Shown here piece by piece: positions 60,089 to 64,000 of a stretch of DNA of 64,000 nucleotides (its first letter is position 1; each line of letters opens with the position of its first letter). Source of the stretch: Asterias amurensis (taxonomy: Eukaryota; Echinodermata; Asteroidea; Forcipulatida; Asteriidae). Both the position numbers and the translations under genes were made by a program. The stretch spans positions 22,773,202-22,837,201 of the forward strand of contig NC_092653.1 in the NCBI RefSeq assembly GCF_032118995.1, given 5' to 3'. A model generated the notes under the pieces. It did not search any database and was not told where the DNA came from. It was given only the letters and a program-made list of their open reading frames with translations.

Positions 60089-62186
60089 GTTATTATTTCT
60101 TTTATTATTATTGGTAGCTGAATAGTTCCAATGTTTCAAGCCTCTTGCTAATCCATTTTCAGGTATGAACTCTGAAAATCCTAATTGATTTTATTACTAG
60201 ATTCAAAGTTCACACAGGTCGGGCAGTTGGTCTATTTACCAAGTTGTAAATGAGCATTTCAGAATCGTTGCATGTGTTTACAATGAACAAACTGCTATTA
60301 GATCTTTTAACACAATACAACAGTTGTATTGTTTTTCTGAATTCTTATTGGTTGTGTACATAGTGTCACCCATCTCAATGACAATGTAAATACATGTATG
60401 TGCTTATTCTAATAAAAACCCCAATCTAATGGATGTGCAAGCGGAAATATAATTCACAAAATTTCTGACTGTTAAGTGTGGATTTTTCTGCTAAGTAAAT
60501 ACTAAAACACTACATTTATTGTTCAGTAGCGATATGGTGCATACTTTTTGGCTTACTTCGATTGCGACAATAAAAATTAACAAGGGTGATTTTGACCACC
60601 TTTTCCTGTACTTGGATGTAACAGATTTAGTGGTACTACAGGTTAAGCCTTTTTCAACAAAACTGCTAATTACTAAAAATAAAGAAATGCTCTAAACCAA
60701 AAATGTATAAAGCCGTTAAAAAAAAACCTGCTTTGCAAACCTTATTTGCTTACAAGCAAATGACAAGTGGTGCATCAGTCACGGCAAACACTTTATGTCA
60801 TCTGGCGAAAAGTTTATCTGTTTAGCAAAAGTTTGCTTAGCAAGTTTTAAATTGTTTGACCCTGCACCAAAATCAACAAACTAAAAAAACAGTGGCAAAC
60901 AAAACACCCAAAAAAAGGCAGCAGAGTGCGAAAACTTTTTTTTTTTTACCATCGATGTTTGATAAAAGAGATTGCAGTTCATTTGCTTCAGCTGCAATCC
61001 TTGTTTGACGTAAATTCTCCCCATCTTGTGGACTCGGTGGTCGTTCTTTCACTTTCAGTGTCAGCATGAATGCAAAATGGCAAATTATACGCATGTAAAT
61101 ATACAATTGTTTAATTTAAAAAAAAATTAATAATAGGCTTAAGCTATAGAAAAGACAAGGGTTTGTACAGTTTTAATTTTATTCTTTTGGGGAGAGTTTA
61201 TAGTTACACAGCCTGTCAAAGGCTGTTTCAAATTGATTTATAAAAGTCAAAAGAATGTTAGAATTTCAAATAAATTTCAGCATCAAGTTTTGCCTCAGCA
61301 CAAACTGGGCTTTTGGCTGTACTCACTTGAGGAAAAAACATAGTTTTAAAAACTGGGTCCATTGTTTTGGGATTCAATGACAGACTCTTATGAATATTCA
61401 ACCTCGAAAAGGACATTCAGCTTGAAAATTTGTTTCTTATCCTTACACCAAGGTGTGTATAAGCACTGTATTCTGTAAACAAAATCCACTGGCAAATCAC
61501 TTGAGTGGGATTCAAACCCACAACCTTAGAATTTGCTAGGGCAGATGTCAACTAGACAATCAAGCCAAAGCCCATTGGCTACACAGCCGGTAAAGCAACG
61601 ATTTAGTAGATGCTTATTTTTGCATTAAAAGAACAAATTCTTTTTTCTACCTTAATTACAGCGATGTGTAGTTATTCTTTCCCCAAAGTTGTGTTAGCAA
61701 AATCCACAGACAAATCACTCAGTTGGGATTCAAACCCTTTACCTTTGCATTTTTAGAGCGAAATACTAACATCTATTGGGACATTCAACTTTCAATTTGT
61801 TTACACTTTTGTTAAAAAGGTACCACAAGGTACACAGAGTGAGGGAACAAGAGATTGTAAAATGTAGAATCTGAAATCCATTAACATTATTTTTGAACTA
61901 AGCCAGAGGAGCAGCTTAACATGCTGTAGACTCTAGCAACTCATCTTTAGCGACAGTTGCAAAAAAGTTAGGCTTAAGACAAGAGGTTAATCTCACCTTG
62001 GAGCTCTGCTTCATACCCCACATCATCAATGGCATCTCGGAGTTGTAGAGGAGTTATCTCCTCAGGGTAGAACTCCACGGAAGCCATCTCCTTCTCAAGC
62101 GACACTGAGACGCTGTCGATACCTTCAATCTTCCCTAAGGCTTCCTCGATAGAGTGAGCACAGTTGCCACATAACATTCCATGGAC
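44870..62186 (-). CDS. ATP7: Copper-transporting P1B-type ATPase, ATP7A/ATP7B family (5' end missing)
   Basis: Known role: pumps Cu(I) from ATOX1 into the trans-Golgi lumen or out of the cell. Exons in transcript order: 62186-61997, 61051-60950, 58630-58562, 57926-57738, 57325-57159, 55886-55725, 54701-54462, 53673-53440, 52933-52684, 52110-51986, 51499-51362, 50692-50507, 49863-49681, 49138-48961, 48345-48187, 47725-47583, 46937-46734, 46218-46101, 45604-45502, 44936-44870; 3207 nt, one frame, 1068 aa visible. Seen: three HMA metal-binding domains (GMLCGNC ~4-10, GMTCASC ~166-172, GMLCTSC 242-248), eight membrane segments, TGES 524-527, CPC 647-649, DKTGT with D691, SEHPL 731-735, TGDN 892-895, GDGVND 938-943 and MACSS in the last helix. 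The first visible exon opens at an acceptor inside an HMA strand, so at least one coding exon lies upstream. Exons 58630-58562 and 61051-60950 are linker exons supported mainly by phase and splice sites. The C-terminal tail is only ~20 residues. Confidence 0.95.
46335..46420. repeat. (TAATAA)n microsatellite with GGCATTTATAATGTCC flank
   Basis: A TAATAATAA run is followed by TGGGCATTTATAATGTCCCG, similar to other AATAAT-headed repeats at 5300 and 43086. In an ATP7 intron. Confidence 0.5.
47908..48071 (-). mobile_element. AGGCCT-ended MITE, minus orientation
   Basis: CAGGCCTGTATGCTTCGCTT to GAAGTATCAGGCCT, the reverse complement of the copy at 19662-19835, with the same CAAGGCATTTTCTCC core. 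It lies in the ATP7 intron between the 48345-48187 and 47725-47583 exons. Confidence 0.75.
51520..51760 (+). mobile_element. LINE 3' remnant (C-terminal end of a reverse-transcriptase ORF)
   Basis: The + strand segment reads [20 protein letters not shown] before a stop near 51679. A basic patch plus SFVPxAxRxxN followed closely by a stop is the usual end of CR1/L2-like LINE polyproteins. Only this end is present, in antisense orientation within an ATP7 intron. Confidence 0.5.
55440..55710 (+). mobile_element. tRNA-derived SINE, family C, second copy
   Basis: GTGGTCGTGTTGGCTTATAAG (A-box-like), CCCGGTTTGAATCACACCGG (B-box-like), CAGTCCCTGCCTGACTGCAT and TTCTGACATCTAAAACTGAA follow the same order as 37466-37740. 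It is antisense to ATP7 in the intron after exon 55886-55725. Confidence 0.65.
60040..60125. repeat. (TTA)n microsatellite behind a SINE-like tail
   Basis: GCTCTATATAAATGCTGTTT is followed by a long TTATTATTA run. A TATATAA(A/G) element before a TTA run is the way family A SINE copies end (compare 23960-23995), so this may be a SINE 3' relic. Confidence 0.45.
61437..61790 (-). mobile_element. Two family B SINE copies in tandem order
   Basis: 61437-61590: CCTTACACCAAGGTGTGTAT ... GGGATTCAAACCCACAACC ... CTAGACAATCAAGCC. 61664-61790: a second, more diverged copy with AATCACTCAGTTGGGATTCA and CAAACCCTTTACC. Both are sense to ATP7 transcription if the tRNA-like part is read on the minus strand. 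Confidence 0.5.
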
Positions 62187-64000
62187 CTAAATGGTATGGG
62201 TACAAATACAAAATATATATTGTTAACTTATCATTCCTTCTTTTGCACCGAACATTCAGTTGTCCAAAGTGGCTTTCATTCTGGGTAACAGCAGACTTGT
62301 CCTGTGGCTTTGGCAATGTGGTCAGCAACCTAAATTTAAAAGTACTTTCTAAACCTAAATAAAATACCATCACTCAAAGGTAAACAAAAAAGAAATAATA
62401 AACAAACTCTGGAATAACTATATATAAGCAGTTAACAGATAAGATTAAAAAACTATACACATGTGGGTGTAATTGGTGGGTTTACAAATCCAGGACAGAA
62501 AAAGAAAAAGAGGAAATTGTCTAGCACAACAAAGACTTTGAAAAAGTAAGTTTTTTACAATTTTCAGTACCACAGCCAAGAAGTCACAGGATCGACAAAG
62601 AAAGTCAAGGAAATAAACAAGAAAACCAGAAAGCAATTCCTTAATCACATACATCAAAAGCTGATGCAAAAATTACAAAAAATATTCATCAAAAAACATC
62701 CATTTAGTATATACGCAGGGTGTGTTTAAATTTGTGGTGGTTGTACAAAAGGCCCGGTAAGCCACTGGTTGGTGTTGGTTGTACAGGCCTGATACTTAAC
62801 ACCGAGGCAATGAAGGCGATTGCCTCCATGCCCCCTGGCCACTTGCCTTAGTGCCCTACAAATGCTCCAGTAGAATGTTATAATTCTCCTCGCAGGATGA
62901 TCTTTATCTAGGAGAAAATGTCTTGGTGCCTTGCCCTCTCAAAAACAAAGGAATAGCCTGACAAAACATATGGACACTCTGTGAACAGCAATGGAAACTC
63001 TCAGGGATGCAGAATGCGTGGAGGATCGAGACACAAGTTTCCAAATCCACAGCCACTTACATTTTGCAACACAACTCAATAATTTAATCCATCAATTTTA
63101 TTTGAGGGCGGAGTCTTCATTCCCTTGGGAATTACTGCTATGTGCAGTATTTGTTGGGGGTATTAGGTTTAAATTTTTATATGTAAAGACAATACAGGGT
63201 TACAGCTATGCTTTGGTTTTCAGTAAATGAACAAGTGCAGAGATGCCAAGTCCAGAGGCCAGCTTTGTGTGAGATTTATGAAGGCCATATTATATTTCAG
63301 GTATTGTTCTGTAGTTCACCCTACACAAGTAAAGAATCAAGCCAAACTAGGCTTAATTAAAACATAATAGGTTGAAATGTAATACCCGTTCTCCCAGATG
63401 GAGGGAAGCATTTATGTTGAATACAACCCTATTGAGTTGATCCCAATCAGATTTTTAAAACAAAATTTTGGCCATACCATAAATTCTTTTGATGCTAATT
63501 TAAAAACATACTGTTTGTACCCCCATAGATTTATTATCAAACACAAACAATCAAGTACAATGAAGTAGATTGATACTATTAAAAGAAAAAGCACAACTAC
63601 TTGTTTCAAGTTTCTTTAAATGACCTTACCTAAATTTGTCTTCAGAGGTCCAAAAACACAATCCTAAACCTACACTATACCACCTTGATAAATACATTGT
63701 AGGCCATTGATAGCATTTACTGTGTGCCTTTTTATTAGGTCAACACGAGGTTCCTGAGAGGCGAGACGGTATGAATGGTTCAATCTGATTGTTTGTCATG
63801 GAAGTTGACATACCCCTAGGATTTTTGTACGGTTCAGTGACTCCACTGATTAACATGTGCAAGGTGTATGCAACCTGAAAAAAAGGTTTACCCCGAAGAA
63901 AACAAAAATACATGCCTAAAATCTTTTGTATAGTATACATATTCCGCAGTTTAACAACTTGTACTTCGGACTCAATCAGCATGGCAACAAACATTCATAA
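62187..64000. other. Upstream ATP7 intron or flank
   Basis: I found no further HMA-coding exon here. Minus-strand splice-like sites exist (a donor AGGTAAGG near 63632, an acceptor CTTTTTTTCAG near 63880), but the reading frames beside them do not match the family or the required phase 0. An AGGCCT-ended MITE copy lies at 62784-62960. The stretch is most likely intron. Confidence 0.4.
62784..62960 (+). mobile_element. AGGCCT-ended MITE
   Basis: Starts CAGGCCTGATACTTAACACC, has TGCCTCCATGCCCCCTGGCC and GGAGAAAATGTCTTGGTGCC, and ends AATAGCCTG with a worn right terminus. Same order as the copy at 19662-19835. Confidence 0.65.

Noticed and set aside
63740-63994. 84-codon minus-strand ORF near the window end as the first ATP7 exon
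   Set aside because: There is a good acceptor near 63880 but no HMA-like sequence, and the available donor near 63815 gives the wrong phase for the next exon, which needs phase 0.
1-64000. True tRNA genes, CRISPR arrays, operons or LTR/retrovirus-like elements
   Set aside because: tRNA-like boxes occur only inside SINE copies and do not fold as intact tRNAs by eye. There are no spacer-repeat arrays, no bacterial features and no paired LTRs or gag/pol-like frames that I could recognise.

Overview
This is animal (metazoan) nuclear DNA: AT-rich, intron-dense, GT-AG spliced, with many short interspersed repeats. Protein similarity to vertebrate orthologues, together with deuterostome-type TTAA-ended MITEs and tRNA-derived SINEs, suggests an invertebrate deuterostome. 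An echinoderm, probably a sea star, is my best guess from repeat style; this is inference, not proof.

Layout. Three genes lie head-to-tail on the + strand: an SLF1/ANKRD32-like SMC5/6 recruitment factor (19 coding exons, 1430-15039, 1183 aa), the ribosome-biogenesis factor NOC4L (11 coding exons, 17349-24666, 538 aa) and the thioredoxin-like TXNDC17/TRP14 (4 coding exons, 26443-28321, 125 aa). A long gene desert follows (28.3-44.9 kb). A copper-transporting P1B-ATPase of the ATP7A/ATP7B family then runs on the - strand (20 coding exons, 62186 down to 44870, 1068 aa visible). Its 5' end lies beyond the exons I can find and probably outside the window. In all four genes the exon phases join without a break; the exon lengths sum to a multiple of three and give one open frame.

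The desert is not empty. It holds a run of diverged tandem modules at 33.5-35.7 kb, most ending in a strong splice-donor-like AGGTAAGT; 157-bp tandem copies just before it; a frame-kept repeat ORF with recurring N-glycosylation sequons at 36.1-36.65 kb; a 14-bp minisatellite at 38.28-38.80 kb that is open on the + strand; and another diverged duplication near 41.1-41.6 kb. A multi-exon non-coding or fast-evolving transcription unit on the + strand is the most interesting reading of this stretch. It is unproven from sequence alone.

Mobile DNA is mostly short non-autonomous elements: a TTAA-ended MITE family, a ~175-bp MITE with AGGCCT ends and one clear 8-bp target duplication (hAT-like), single MITEs with terminal inverted repeats, at least three tRNA-derived SINE families and a few LINE 3' remnants. 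I recognised no LTR retrovirus-like element. The genes are unrelated housekeeping functions (genome stability, 40S ribosome assembly, redox, copper export); nothing in the sequence says they work as a unit.
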